64,000 bases of DNA from Vibrio rotiferianus CAIM 577 = LMG 21460 (lineage in GTDB: Bacteria; Pseudomonadota; Gammaproteobacteria; Enterobacterales; Vibrionaceae), in assembly GCF_002741985.1 (NCBI RefSeq), contig NZ_APHW01000001.1:1-64000 (forward strand). Direction: 5' to 3'. Numbering within the stretch: position 1 is the stretch's first letter; each line of letters opens with the position of its first letter. The notes below the pieces were generated by a model that saw only the letters and a program-made list of their open reading frames with translations, did no database searches and was not told the origin of the DNA. Made by a program: the position numbers and the translations under genes. Shown in pieces: positions 55,414-64,000 of this stretch.

Positions 55414-55863
55414 GTGGCTGGTAAGAAGTTAATGACATATATCCTGACTTATTGTTTTGTCTTTTTTTCCAGTTCTAGCTTTGCAATCGATAACCCTGAT
55501 GCTGTTGATTATACCCAACGGTATTTGGAAGTTGTGAGTCAATACGAGAGTCAGTTGAATGTAATAGATTCAACAGGTGTTGATGTGTTGGCAAAATACT
55601 CTAACTATATGGATTTTCTGGATTCAGAATTGAACAACGCCTATGGTTTGGCTAGAGAAAAAATACCTTCAAAAGAATTTGATAACTTAAAGCAATCACA
55701 ACGTCAGTGGATTAAATATCGCGATGCAGAATTTGAGTTTATTGATGTTAATTGGGTACAAGAAAACTTTGGTACTTCCTCAAGGTTATCGCGATTCCAT
55801 TACAAAGCGAGCGTAATTAAATCGAGAACGACCCAACTGTATGATTATGTGAAGAACTACTAG
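55414..55863 (+). CDS. Secreted DUF1311/LprI-like protein
   Basis: A 149-residue exported protein with an N-terminal signal peptide (KLMTYILTYCFVFFSSSSFA). The mature part has the features of the LprI-type DUF1311 domain (about 50-115): ELNNAYGLAREKIPSKEFDNLKQSQRQWIKYRDAEFEF, where QRQWIKYRD is the most typical part. The domain is named after lysozyme inhibitor LprI of mycobacteria; most relatives have no known role. The start is GTG with AGGAG seven bases upstream. Located between tatC and the TatD-family gene, AT-rich relative to both, which suggests a later insertion (inference). Confidence 0.75.
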   Translation: MAGKKLMTYILTYCFVFFSSSSFAIDNPDAVDYTQRYLEVVSQYESQLNVIDSTGVDVLAKYSNYMDFLDSELNNAYGLAREKIPSKEFDNLKQSQRQWIKYRDAEFEFIDVNWVQENFGTSSRLSRFHYKASVIKSRTTQLYDYVKNY

Positions 55864-55927
55864 GTTTGGTCAGTTGTTTGAAGCGGTCAACAGTTTGCCG
55901 CTTCAATATGATTATCTAAAGATGGCC

Positions 55928-56692
55928 TTATGATAGAGCAAACAACTTTTCTGCATTATTAGTGGTGATGCGATCCACTTCCTCGATTGGCACTTCAAGC
56001 AATTCCGCTACGCGTGCTGCCACCAACGAAGTATAAGCCGGCTCGTTACGTTTACCACGATGTGGTACAGGCGCTAGGTATGGGCAGTCTGTTTCTAGAA
56101 TTACCCAGTCCATATCCAGATGCGGGATGACCTTATCCATACCACCATTTTTAAACGTAGAGACACCACCCAGACCTAAGTGGAATCCTAGCTCGTTGAT
56201 CGCTTGCGCTTCTTCTACGCTACCGCCAAAACAGTGGAATACACCACGTAAGCGACCGTCTTGTTCTTGACGAAGTAAGGTCAGCGTTTCTTCAATCGAA
56301 TCACGAGTGTGGATAACGACAGGTAAATCCATCTCTTTAGCCCAGTTTAACTGAGTCACAAACGCCATCTCTTGCTCTGCGCGGAAAGTTTTATCCCAGT
56401 ACAGATCGATACCGATTTCGCCCACTGCAATGAAGTTGTGCTTATCAAACCAACCGCGAATGATATCCAGTGTTTGTTCCACATTGCCGTCCACGTAACA
56501 AGGGTGTAGCCCCATCATTGAACGACAAACCTCAGGGTAAGTTGCTTCGGTTTTTAGCATCGGCTCAATAGATTCAAGATCGATGTTCGGCAGCAGAATT
56601 TTATCAATGCCTTGTTCTAAAGCGCGCTTCACCACCTCGTCGCGGTCGTTATCAAATTCGCTAGCGTAAATATGAGCGTGAGTATCGATCAT
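55928..56692 (-). CDS. TatD-family metal-dependent hydrolase
   Basis: A 254-residue TIM-barrel hydrolase with HTHAHIY-type metal motif at the start (MIDTHAHIYASEF), catalytic Glu in AVGEIGIDLYW, HTRDS, HCFGG, and ETDCPYLAPVPHRGKRNEP. TatD-family proteins are 3'-5' exonucleases acting on DNA or D-aminoacyl-tRNA-related substrates. Its next-to-tatABC location suggests the tatD name, but the sequence reads closer to the YcfH/YjjV branch (PVPHRGKRNEPA), and it is on the opposite strand to tatABC, so no symbol is given. Convergent with the LprI-like gene. Confidence 0.88.
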   Translation of the reverse strand: MIDTHAHIYASEFDNDRDEVVKRALEQGIDKILLPNIDLESIEPMLKTEATYPEVCRSMMGLHPCYVDGNVEQTLDIIRGWFDKHNFIAVGEIGIDLYWDKTFRAEQEMAFVTQLNWAKEMDLPVVIHTRDSIEETLTLLRQEQDGRLRGVFHCFGGSVEEAQAINELGFHLGLGGVSTFKNGGMDKVIPHLDMDWVILETDCPYLAPVPHRGKRNEPAYTSLVAARVAELLEVPIEEVDRITTNNAEKLFALS

Positions 56693-56842
56693 CGTTGGTC
56701 TCTATGGGTTATCGGTGCATGGAATTAGTGAGAAGTATACTTGAGTGTGAGTGCTGGGTCATTTTCGGTTTTTTTCATGCCGTTTTTCCATATTGCTGCT
56801 CGCAAGGTGCATCAAGAGTGATATGATTTTGCCACCAGATGA

Positions 56843-57940
<1,098 letters not shown>

Positions 57941-57961
57941 TTATCGCTCAATGAGAAAAGC

Positions 57962-57986
57962 CAGGCCGACAATTGTTGTCGGTCTG
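57962..57986 (+). terminator. Terminator-like hairpin after hemB
   Basis: CCGACAA-TTG-TTGTCGG with flanking GGC/GTC; T-run poor. Confidence 0.5.
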
Positions 57987-57987
57987 A

Positions 57988-58044
57988 ATATACCCAAGTA
58001 CCCTCAAGACGGAATACACACGGCTTGAAGTTACTTGGGTATAT
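57988..58044. repeat. 57-bp palindromic intergenic repeat, copy 2
   Basis: ATATACCCAAGTA (57988-58000) and TACTTGGGTATAT (58032-58044) pair perfectly; inner CTCAAG and CTTGAA also pair. Same length and end sequence as 42235-42291. It lies 21 nt upstream of the GNAT gene. Confidence 0.78.
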
Positions 58045-58065
58045 TTATTTCTGGAGAGTAAGACA

Positions 58066-58500
58066 ATGACAATGCTGATTCGTGAAGGCACGCTGGAAGA
58101 AGCGATCCAAGTGGTGACTCGTGTTACTGAGTTTGCACGTGGTGAGACGGTTGAATCCATGGCAGGGCGCCTTGGAGATAAAAAAAGTTTAATCTTAGTG
58201 GCTGAGAAAGCAGGCGCGATCCTTGGCTTTAAAATTGGTTATGAGCTAGATGATCACTCATTCTACAGCTGGTTCGGTGGCGTAGCGCCAGAAGCGCGCA
58301 ATGAGGGTGTTGCGCAGATGTTGTTAGAAGCTCAAGAGGACTGGGTCGCTGAGCAGGGCTATAAAACCTTAAAAGTGAAATCACGTAACCAATTTCCTGC
58401 CATGCTCCGTTTGTTGCTAAGAAATGATTACATCATTGAAAAATTTGAAGAAAAACCTAACTTGCGTGAGTCTCGAGTCCACTTTATTAAGGCGCTATAA
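58066..58500 (+). CDS. GNAT-family N-acetyltransferase
   Basis: This 144-residue protein has the GNAT fold: acetyl-CoA binding segment FGGVAPEARNEGVAQMLLEAQEDWV (about 70-95) with the R/Q-x-x-G-x-G/A-type loop represented by RNEGVA, then KSRNQFPAMLRLLLRNDYII in the C-terminal part. Substrate unknown. GGAGAG precedes ATG 58066; a second in-frame ATG two codons later is also possible. Its stop is about 65 nt before the inferred ryhB transcript start. Confidence 0.85.
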   Translation: MTMLIREGTLEEAIQVVTRVTEFARGETVESMAGRLGDKKSLILVAEKAGAILGFKIGYELDDHSFYSWFGGVAPEARNEGVAQMLLEAQEDWVAEQGYKTLKVKSRNQFPAMLRLLLRNDYIIEKFEEKPNLRESRVHFIKAL

Positions 58501-58504
58501 AAAT

Positions 58505-58525
58505 AAATGAGATTTTTTCTCATTT
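58505..58525 (+). terminator. Hairpin after the GNAT gene
   Basis: AAATGAGA-TTTTT-TCTCATTT, perfect 8-bp stem with a T-rich loop but no T-tail. Confidence 0.5.
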
Positions 58526-58530
58526 AGCTA

Positions 58531-58558
58531 TTGACTGTCAAATGAGAATCATTATTAT
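58531..58558 (+). promoter_or_regulatory. ryhB promoter with Fur box
   Basis: -35 TTGACT (58531-58536) and -10 TATTAT (58553-58558) are 16 bp apart. Overlapping them, AAATGAGAATCATTATTAT (58540-58558) closely matches the Fur consensus GATAATGATAATCATTATC. Fur-Fe2+ would block the promoter when iron is plentiful. Confidence 0.9.
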
Positions 58559-58564
58559 TAAACC

Positions 58565-58785
58565 TGTCTTAGGGAATGAGGAAAGTTCACAAGGACGTTG
58601 AATTGCTAATTAACCAAGTGTTGAGAAGGTAATGAAACATTTTCCCAGAACTTGCACGAATTCTTTTTGACACGACATTGCTCACATTGCTTCCAGTGTA
58701 ATTTATAGCTTCTTGGTCAAGCTGCCATACAAATGGAAATAGCTTTACCGCTTCTGCTAGGCGACCCTATATGGGTCGCTTTTTC
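58565..58785 (+). ncRNA. ryhB: RyhB small regulatory RNA
   Basis: An iron-responsive Hfq-dependent sRNA. The strongest identifier is the core at 58671-58697 (CACGACATTGCTCACATTGC, then TTCCAGT), which is almost identical to E. coli RyhB and pairs with target mRNAs. The start is estimated from the promoter and the end from the terminator GCGACCC-TATAT-GGGTCGC plus T-run (58761-58785), giving about 220 nt, the long form known from V. cholerae rather than the 90-nt E. coli one. It lies upstream of polA, as in V. cholerae from memory. Confidence 0.93.
58761..58785 (+). terminator. Terminator of ryhB
   Basis: GCGACCC and GGGTCGC with a TATAT loop, followed by TTTTTCTTTT. Confidence 0.93.
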
Positions 58786-58837
58786 TTTTCTAATTTTTCT
58801 ATTTGACGCCATCATTTTTAACTTTTCCACATAACAT

Positions 58838-59074
58838 GATCATTTTAGGATCGTTGATCTTTTCGTCTTTTTATAAATATTTTTTTAAAAAACAAAGGTT
58901 TAAATTGCTATTTTGCAGTTTTTTTAAGTTGAGGAAAACCAGTGGATAATTTCTACTAACAGAGTTATCCACAGCTTGGTGGCTTTTGTTTGTATGAAAC
59001 GGGGATATTTACGAGAGCTGGATCGAGCGAACAAGATAGATTCGGATCAGTAGTCATGGCATTCTAAGCAGATC
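58838..59074. promoter_or_regulatory. polA upstream region with Dam sites and DnaA boxes
   Basis: Six GATC sites lie in 237 bp (58838, 58849, 58856, 59021, 59045, 59071). TTATCCACA at 58965-58973 is a perfect DnaA box, and GTGGATAA at 58943-58950 is an inverted one-mismatch box (TTATCCACT). The region is AT-rich. It presumably holds the polA promoter; whether DnaA, SeqA or methylation acts here is inference. Confidence 0.5.
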
Positions 59075-59104
59075 TATTAAGTACTGATTTGGATACAGAC
59101 AATT

Positions 59105-61897
59105 ATGGCAAGTATTCCTGAAAATCCGTTGATTCTGATCGACGGCTCTTCTTATCTATATCGCGCTTTTCACGCTTACCCTGGCACGATGAGTAACGGT
59201 GAAATCCCAACTAACGCTGTTTACGGTGTGGTGAACATGTTACGCAGCATGATGCGCCAGTTCGCTTCTGATCGTATCGCAGTGGTTTTCGATGCGAAGG
59301 GTAAAACCTTCCGTGACGATATGTACCCGGAATACAAAGCAAATCGCCCACCAATGCCGGATGATCTTCGTTGCCAGATTGAACCACTGCACAACGTCAT
59401 TCGTGCCATGGGTCTGCCTCTAATCTGTATTCCTGGTGTAGAGGCCGATGATGTGATCGGTACTCTGGCTTATCAGGCATCGCAGCAAGGCATGCCTGTT
59501 TTGATCAGTACTGGCGATAAAGATATGGCGCAGCTGGTGGATGACAACGTTACCTTGATCAACACCATGACCAACGTCGTGATGGATCGCGAAGGTGTCG
59601 TTGAGAAGTTTGGTATCCCACCAGAATTGATCATCGACTACCTAGCGTTGATGGGCGATAAAGTTGATAACATTCCTGGCGTTCCGGGTGTCGGTGACAA
59701 AACCGCAACGGCTCTGCTACAAGGCATTGGCGGTCTGACAAAGCTGTACGAAAACCTTGATGATATCGCTGCACTTGGCTTCCGTGGCTCGAAAACCATG
59801 GCGAAGAAGCTAGTCGACAACAAAGACAATGCCATGCTGTCTTACGAGCTTGCCACCATAAAGCTTGATGTGGAGCTGGAAGAGACGCCAGAATCATTGC
59901 TAAAAGCAGAACCAAGCACAGATGAGCTGATCAAACTGTACGGTCAGTTGACGTTTAAATCTTGGCTAAATGAGCTCTTAGAAGGCGGCACAGGCGTGGT
60001 TGAAGCGGATGAATCAACTGGCGCAGCGCGTGGTGGTTCTGCTTCATCTAAAGCCGATATGGATACCTCAGCGGTAAAAATCGACCGTAGCCAATACGAA
60101 ACCATCCTAGATGAAGCTTCATTCAATGCTTGGTTAGACAAACTAAAAGCATCGGAGTTATTCGCGTTTGATACCGAAACCGACAGCCTAGATTACATGG
60201 TGGCAAACTTGGTTGGTTTGTCATTTGCAACAGATGAAGGCATTGCTGCTTATGTACCAGTGGCTCACGACTACCTAGATGCGCCGCAGCAACTGGATCG
60301 TGATTGGGTATTGGCACAGCTAAAGCCGATTCTTGAAGATGAGGCTCAAGCCAAAGTCGGTCAGAACCTAAAATACGACGCGTCGGTGCTGGCTCGCTAC
60401 GGCATTGAGATGAAAGGCATCAAGCACGACACCATGTTGGCATCTTACGTATACAACAGTGTTGGTGGTAAGCACGATATGGACAGCTTGGCACTGCGAT
60501 TCCTGCAGCACAGCTGTATTTCATTCGAACAAATCGCAGGCAAAGGTAAGAACCAGCTAACCTTCAACCAAATTGAGCTTGATGAAGCTTCTCCATACGC
60601 GGCAGAAGATGCGGACGTGACACTTCGTCTACACAACCGTCTATCGGCGAACATCGATCAAGATGAAAAGCTAAAAACGGTTTACGAAGAGATTGAAATG
60701 CCACTCGTGCCAGTGTTGTCTCGTATTGAGCGCACTGGTGTACTGATTGATGACATGAAGTTGGGCGCGCAGTCGGTAGAAATCGCAGCTCGTCTTGAAG
60801 AGCTTGAGCAAAAAGCCTACGAGATTGCGGAACAAGAGTTCAACATGAACTCACCTAAGCAGCTGCAAGCAATCCTATTTGAGAAAATGGGTCTACCGGT
60901 TATTAAGAAGACGCCTTCAGGTACGCCTTCTACCAATGAAGAAGTGCTGCAAGAGCTGGCTTTGGACTACCCACTACCAAAACTGATTTTGGAGTACCGT
61001 GGTCTGGCGAAGCTAAAATCCACATACACTGACAAATTGCCGAAGATGATCAATCCATCAACGGGTCGTGTACACACGTCTTATCATCAAGCGGTAACCG
61101 CAACGGGTCGTCTATCATCGACCGATCCTAACTTGCAGAATATCCCAATTCGTAACGAAGAAGGTCGCCGTATTCGCCAAGCATTTATTGCTCCTACAGG
61201 GTACAAGATTCTGGCTGTCGACTACTCGCAGATTGAATTGCGTATTATGGCGCACTTATCGGATGACCAAGCGCTGCTTGATGCATTCCGCCATGGCAAA
61301 GATATCCATGCGGCGACGGCTGCAGAAATTATGGGCGTTGCAATTGAGGATGTTTCCAGCGAGCAGCGTCGTCGCGCAAAAGCGGTTAACTTTGGCCTTA
61401 TCTACGGCATGAGTGCATTTGGTTTGGCGAAGCAGCTAGGCATTCCGCGTGGTGAAGCACAAGCGTACATGGACAAGTACTTTGAGCGTTACCCAGGCGT
61501 GATGCAGTACATGGAAGACACGCGCAGTGCGGCTTCTGCCCAAGGGTATGTAGAAACTATCTTTGGTCGTCGCCTGCACCTGCCTGAAATCCAATCGCGT
61601 AACGGTATGCGCCGTAAAGCGGCAGAGCGTGCAGCGATCAACGCACCGATGCAAGGCACCGCAGCAGATATCATCAAGAAAGCGATGCTACTGGTTGATC
61701 AGTGGATTCAAGAAGAAGGCAACGGTCGTGTGAAACTTCTGATGCAAGTGCACGATGAATTGGTGTTTGAAGTTGAAGAGTCGTCTTTGTCCGAAATTGA
61801 AAGTAAAGTACAGAATTTGATGGAATCTGCAGCAGAGCTGAAAGTGCCTCTAGTCGCTGATGCTGGTCATGGCGATAACTGGGATCAAGCACACTAG
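59105..61897 (+). CDS. polA: DNA polymerase I
   Basis: A 930-residue enzyme with three domains. The 5'-3' exonuclease (about 1-290) has [39 protein letters not shown] and [14 protein letters not shown]. The 3'-5' proofreading domain (about 325-520) keeps [10 protein letters not shown], so it should be active. The polymerase domain includes motif [15 protein letters not shown], motif [15 protein letters not shown] and motif [11 protein letters not shown]. It matches E. coli Pol I (928 residues) closely. Ribosome-binding site weak (GGATACAG). Single gene between ryhB and spf. Confidence 0.97.
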   Translation: MASIPENPLILIDGSSYLYRAFHAYPGTMSNGEIPTNAVYGVVNMLRSMMRQFASDRIAVVFDAKGKTFRDDMYPEYKANRPPMPDDLRCQIEPLHNVIRAMGLPLICIPGVEADDVIGTLAYQASQQGMPVLISTGDKDMAQLVDDNVTLINTMTNVVMDREGVVEKFGIPPELIIDYLALMGDKVDNIPGVPGVGDKTATALLQGIGGLTKLYENLDDIAALGFRGSKTMAKKLVDNKDNAMLSYELATIKLDVELEETPESLLKAEPSTDELIKLYGQLTFKSWLNELLEGGTGVVEADESTGAARGGSASSKADMDTSAVKIDRSQYETILDEASFNAWLDKLKASELFAFDTETDSLDYMVANLVGLSFATDEGIAAYVPVAHDYLDAPQQLDRDWVLAQLKPILEDEAQAKVGQNLKYDASVLARYGIEMKGIKHDTMLASYVYNSVGGKHDMDSLALRFLQHSCISFEQIAGKGKNQLTFNQIELDEASPYAAEDADVTLRLHNRLSANIDQDEKLKTVYEEIEMPLVPVLSRIERTGVLIDDMKLGAQSVEIAARLEELEQKAYEIAEQEFNMNSPKQLQAILFEKMGLPVIKKTPSGTPSTNEEVLQELALDYPLPKLILEYRGLAKLKSTYTDKLPKMINPSTGRVHTSYHQAVTATGRLSSTDPNLQNIPIRNEEGRRIRQAFIAPTGYKILAVDYSQIELRIMAHLSDDQALLDAFRHGKDIHAATAAEIMGVAIEDVSSEQRRRAKAVNFGLIYGMSAFGLAKQLGIPRGEAQAYMDKYFERYPGVMQYMEDTRSAASAQGYVETIFGRRLHLPEIQSRNGMRRKAAERAAINAPMQGTAADIIKKAMLLVDQWIQEEGNGRVKLLMQVHDELVFEVEESSLSEIESKVQNLMESAAELKVPLVADAGHGDNWDQAH

Positions 61898-61931
61898 TCA
61901 TTTTTAAGCCAATTTGGTCGATTTATTATGA

Positions 61932-61957
61932 GCCAGCGCACAAACGCTGGCTTTTTT
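61932..61957 (+). terminator. Terminator of polA
   Basis: GCCAGCG-CACAAA-CGCTGGC followed by six T. Confidence 0.94.
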
Positions 61958-62036
61958 GTGCTAATAAAAAAGCGATTTGATTGTGATAATTGTTGTTGCT
62001 TAATAAAAGATTAATGAAAAAAAACTACAAAAGTTC

Positions 62037-62065
62037 TTTGCAAATCTGACCAATTGTTGTACATT
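62037..62065 (+). promoter_or_regulatory. spf: spf promoter
   Basis: TTTGCA (62037-62042) and TACATT (62060-62065) are separated by 17 bp, placing the start at 62073. TTGTGATAATTG near 61981-61992 has a CRP-like half-site; E. coli spf is repressed by CRP-cAMP, but I cannot confirm a full site here. Confidence 0.55.
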
Positions 62066-62072
62066 ATCTCTC

Positions 62073-62180
62073 GTAGGGTACAGAGGTAAGATGTTCTATC
62101 TTTCAGACCTTTTGTTTCACGTTATTGGATTAGGCTGATTCAGCCGCCCCAGTCAGTTTTTGACTGGGGCGTTTTTTATT
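62073..62180 (+). ncRNA. spf: Spot 42 RNA
   Basis: A 108-nt Hfq-binding sRNA that acts in catabolite repression. The first 38 bases (GTAGGGTACAGAGGTAAGA...) and the terminator region GCCGCCCCAGTCAG...CTGACTGGGGCGTTTTTT are nearly identical to E. coli Spot 42. It lies between polA and engB as in E. coli. Confidence 0.96.
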
Positions 62181-62535
62181 GGGCGAAAGGAAATTTTTCT
62201 TATTGATCAGTAATTTAAATTAAACCCTCAAAAATCTTCTCTTCTGACGTTTCTAAGTCACTGCAAAGTCTCGATTTTTCCCTCAAATTTATTGCGTTAT
62301 TCATCCTGTAAATTTACACCAGTCACACTATTATTTTTTCTTGAAAGAAACTAAGTGACGCATTTTTGATGTTCAACCTGACTTAACTATCTGAATATTA
62401 AAATTATTGTAAGGTTGGGGTGGGAGTGTTTGGCTCGAGGCAGGAAATAAGATTACTTTTTAACCTATTGAAATCGAATCTTAGTTCGGTAATGCTTCGC
62501 CACATAACAATAATTACCAATTTTTCTCTCCCGTT
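62181..62535. other. Region between spf and the next terminator
   Basis: No coding frame. AT-rich with no strong hairpins until the terminator at 62536. A TAAGAT -10 candidate near 62449 and TTTGGC near 62428 could start a transcript of roughly 110 nt ending at that terminator (inference, weak). Confidence 0.3.
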
Positions 62536-62564
62536 ATCCCTGCCAGGAAGGTGGGGATTTTTAT
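62536..62564 (+). terminator. Orphan intrinsic terminator downstream of spf
   Basis: ATCCCTGCC-AGGAA-GGTGGGGAT (nine pairs with two G-T) then TTTTATT. No gene on the plus strand leads into it, which suggests an unannotated sRNA ending here. Confidence 0.7.
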
Positions 62565-62654
62565 TGCCTGAAATTCACAGTTTTGGGTAGCAAATAAACA
62601 AAAGCCCCACCAAAAGGCAGGGCTGTGTCGAAAAGTTTTAACAAATTTTGTTAA

Positions 62655-63314
62655 TTATTCTTCGCCGCTCTCTTGAGCATCTTGCTCGTCTTCTTCAATC
62701 AAGTGTGCAAATGCAGGTGCAAACCAAGTGTCCAGTTTGGCACGCAGCTGATCGACACCCAGACCTTTCAGTGAAGAGAACACGTCAACTGATACGTCAC
62801 CACCAAATGTCTCCACTTGCTTGCGGATTTTTAGTAGCGTTTGTTTGCGAGCACCGCTTTTCAGTTTGTCTGCTTTAGTCAGAAGAACTTGAACAGGGAT
62901 GCGGCTGTCGATAGCCCAGAAGATCATTTGCTGGTCGAGATCTTTCATTGGGTGGCGAATGTCCATCAGAACCACTAAGCCTTTCAGACATTCGCGTTTT
63001 TGCAGGTATTCACCTAGTGATTTCTGCCACTTATTTTTCATCTCAACAGGAACTTGAGCAAAACCGTACCCAGGCAAATCAACAATGTGACAACCTTCTT
63101 CCACTTTGAAAAGGTTGATCAATTGAGTACGACCAGGGGTCTTTGATGTCTTGGCTAAGCTCTTTTGGTTAGTTAGACGGTTAAGTGCACTCGATTTACC
63201 AGCGTTTGAGCGTCCTGCAAACGCAATTTCGACACCTTCGTCCTCTGGTAAGTGACGAATATCGGGTGCGCTGGTGATGAAATGCGTGTTTTGGTAATGA
63301 ATTTTTACGCTCAC
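62655..63314 (-). CDS. engB: Ribosome biogenesis / cell division GTPase EngB (YihA)
   Basis: A 219-residue GTP-binding protein of the EngB family, essential in E. coli. It has the P-loop [11 protein letters not shown] (about 32-42), switch region [13 protein letters not shown]3 DLPGYG, and G4 LLTKADK. The start is GTG 63314, six bases after GGAG; an in-frame ATG 12 nt upstream overlaps that site. The C-terminal tail is acidic. Convergent with spf and the orphan terminator; divergent from the cytochrome c4 gene. Confidence 0.95.
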   Translation of the reverse strand: MSVKIHYQNTHFITSAPDIRHLPEDEGVEIAFAGRSNAGKSSALNRLTNQKSLAKTSKTPGRTQLINLFKVEEGCHIVDLPGYGFAQVPVEMKNKWQKSLGEYLQKRECLKGLVVLMDIRHPMKDLDQQMIFWAIDSRIPVQVLLTKADKLKSGARKQTLLKIRKQVETFGGDVSVDVFSSLKGLGVDQLRAKLDTWFAPAFAHLIEEDEQDAQESGEE

Positions 63315-63473
63315 TGTTAACTCCATCTCGACTTTGTGTAGTCGATTGATTACTTTTTTGTGAAATTGTGTAAAATAACCGTGCTCGGCATAAGGTCGCC
63401 TATTGTACCATGAGTGTACACGGTATGTTCACATTCCGTGGTACTGGAAGCTTGATAATTATAATGGAATGTC

Positions 63474-64000
63474 ATGAAGAAATTAGCGCTAATTTTGAGT
63501 CTTTTAGCCAGCTGCTCAGTATGGGCCCAAGGTAGTATTGAAGCTGGTAAAGCAAAATCACAAACCTGTGTCGCCTGTCATGGAGCAGATGGCAACAGTG
63601 CAATCGCAATGTACCCTAAACTAGCAGGTCAGCACGCTAAGTATCTTGAGAAGCAGTTGAAAGATCTAAAGCTTGGTATGACAAGCGGTGGTAAACAAGG
63701 TCGTTACGACCCGGTTATGAGTGGCATGGCTATGCCATTAACCGATACAGATATCGCTGATCTTTCTGCGTACTATGCCTCGCTGCCTATTTCAGAGCAG
63801 TCAACACCAGAAGATGTGGTGGCTAAAGGTAAAACACTGTACACAGCTGGTGATGCAGAGCGCGGTTTAACCGCATGTATCGCATGTCACGGCCCTCGTG
63901 GTAACGGCACTGAGCTTTCAGGTTTCCCTAAAATTTCTGGTCAGCACGCTGACTACATCAAAGCTCAGCTGATCAAATTCCGCGATGGTAATCGTGAAAA
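63474..64000 (+). CDS. Cytochrome c4 (partial, runs off the window)
   Basis: A dihaem periplasmic cytochrome; the first 175 codons are present. A signal peptide MKKLALILSLLASCSVWAQG is followed by the first haem motif CVACHGADGN, a first-domain Met ligand candidate in SGMAMPLTD, and the second haem motif CIACHGPRGNG at about 144-154. The two-domain repeat identifies cytochrome c4, a donor to cbb3-type oxidases (family knowledge). GGAATGTC precedes ATG 63474. In V. cholerae and relatives it also lies beside engB. The 3' end is outside the window. Confidence 0.93.
   Translation, partial: MKKLALILSLLASCSVWAQGSIEAGKAKSQTCVACHGADGNSAIAMYPKLAGQHAKYLEKQLKDLKLGMTSGGKQGRYDPVMSGMAMPLTDTDIADLSAYYASLPISEQSTPEDVVAKGKTLYTAGDAERGLTACIACHGPRGNGTELSGFPKISGQHADYIKAQLIKFRDGNRE

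Noticed and set aside
58838..59074. Chromosomal replication origin
   Set aside because: DnaA boxes and GATC sites are present, but there is no dnaA-type gene context (mnmG/rsmG or dnaA-dnaN) and only two boxes.

Overview
The window reads as bacterial chromosome from a Vibrio, most likely the Harveyi clade (V. parahaemolyticus / V. alginolyticus / V. harveyi type) and the large chromosome. This rests on recalled protein similarity and gene order (ilvY-ilvC-ubiK-RND pump-rep; uspA-ftnA-uspB; ubiEJB-tatABC-hemB; ryhB-polA-spf-engB), not on a search. Nearly everything is ordinary core genome. I saw no prophage, integron, CRISPR array, toxin island or recognisable defence system.

Layout. 1-1000: the 3' end of a 23S rRNA gene, 5S rRNA, tRNA-Asp and tRNA-Trp, then a decayed copy of a tRNA tail plus terminator. 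1.0-4.3 kb: divergent ilvY/ilvC (branched-chain amino acids) and ubiK. 4.4-9.3 kb: an RND efflux operon with its TetR repressor and a perfect 22-bp operator. 9.4-12.0 kb: rep helicase and cytochrome c5. 12.3-13.2 kb: a tRNA operon Arg-His-Pro-His-Pro with a duplicated His-Pro unit and terminator relics. 13.2-21.2 kb: a HAD phosphatase, a four-gene peptide-type ABC importer and a SPOR protein. 21.3-29.0 kb: the gluconate/Entner-Doudoroff regulon (gntR, edd-gntK, GntP-family permease, eda) with GntR-type operators, interrupted by a LysR gene and an mdtJI pair in which mdtI is frameshifted at a run of eight G. 29.1-35.4 kb: gor, a frameshifted glutathione S-transferase gene, rlmJ, prlC, asnC. 35.5-48.8 kb: two large GGDEF-EAL proteins, rsmJ, uspA/ftnA/uspB, yhiN, two EamA transporters and two uncharacterised proteins. 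48.9-58.5 kb: rmuC, ubiE-ubiJ-ubiB-tatA-tatB, then tatC behind a terminator, an LprI-like secreted protein, a TatD-family nuclease, hemB and a GNAT protein. 58.5-64 kb: Fur-boxed ryhB, polA, spf (Spot 42), a possible second sRNA, engB and the start of a cytochrome c4 gene.

How the parts connect. Gluconate enters by the permease, is phosphorylated by GntK and is split by Edd and Eda, under GntR. UbiE, UbiJ, UbiB and UbiK serve ubiquinone synthesis; UbiJ and UbiB are encoded between UbiE and the Tat translocase. RyhB and FtnA are the two iron-homeostasis genes. Spot 42 lies beside polA as in enterobacteria.

The less ordinary content is in the intergenic spaces: a 311-bp MITE-like element with 20-bp terminal inverted repeats, a 122-bp tandem repeat with nested hairpins, two 57-bp palindromes, other foldbacks, tRNA-tail relics, three runs of exactly eight G or C, and two genes broken by indels in G/C runs. 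The last two may reflect real variation or sequencing error.
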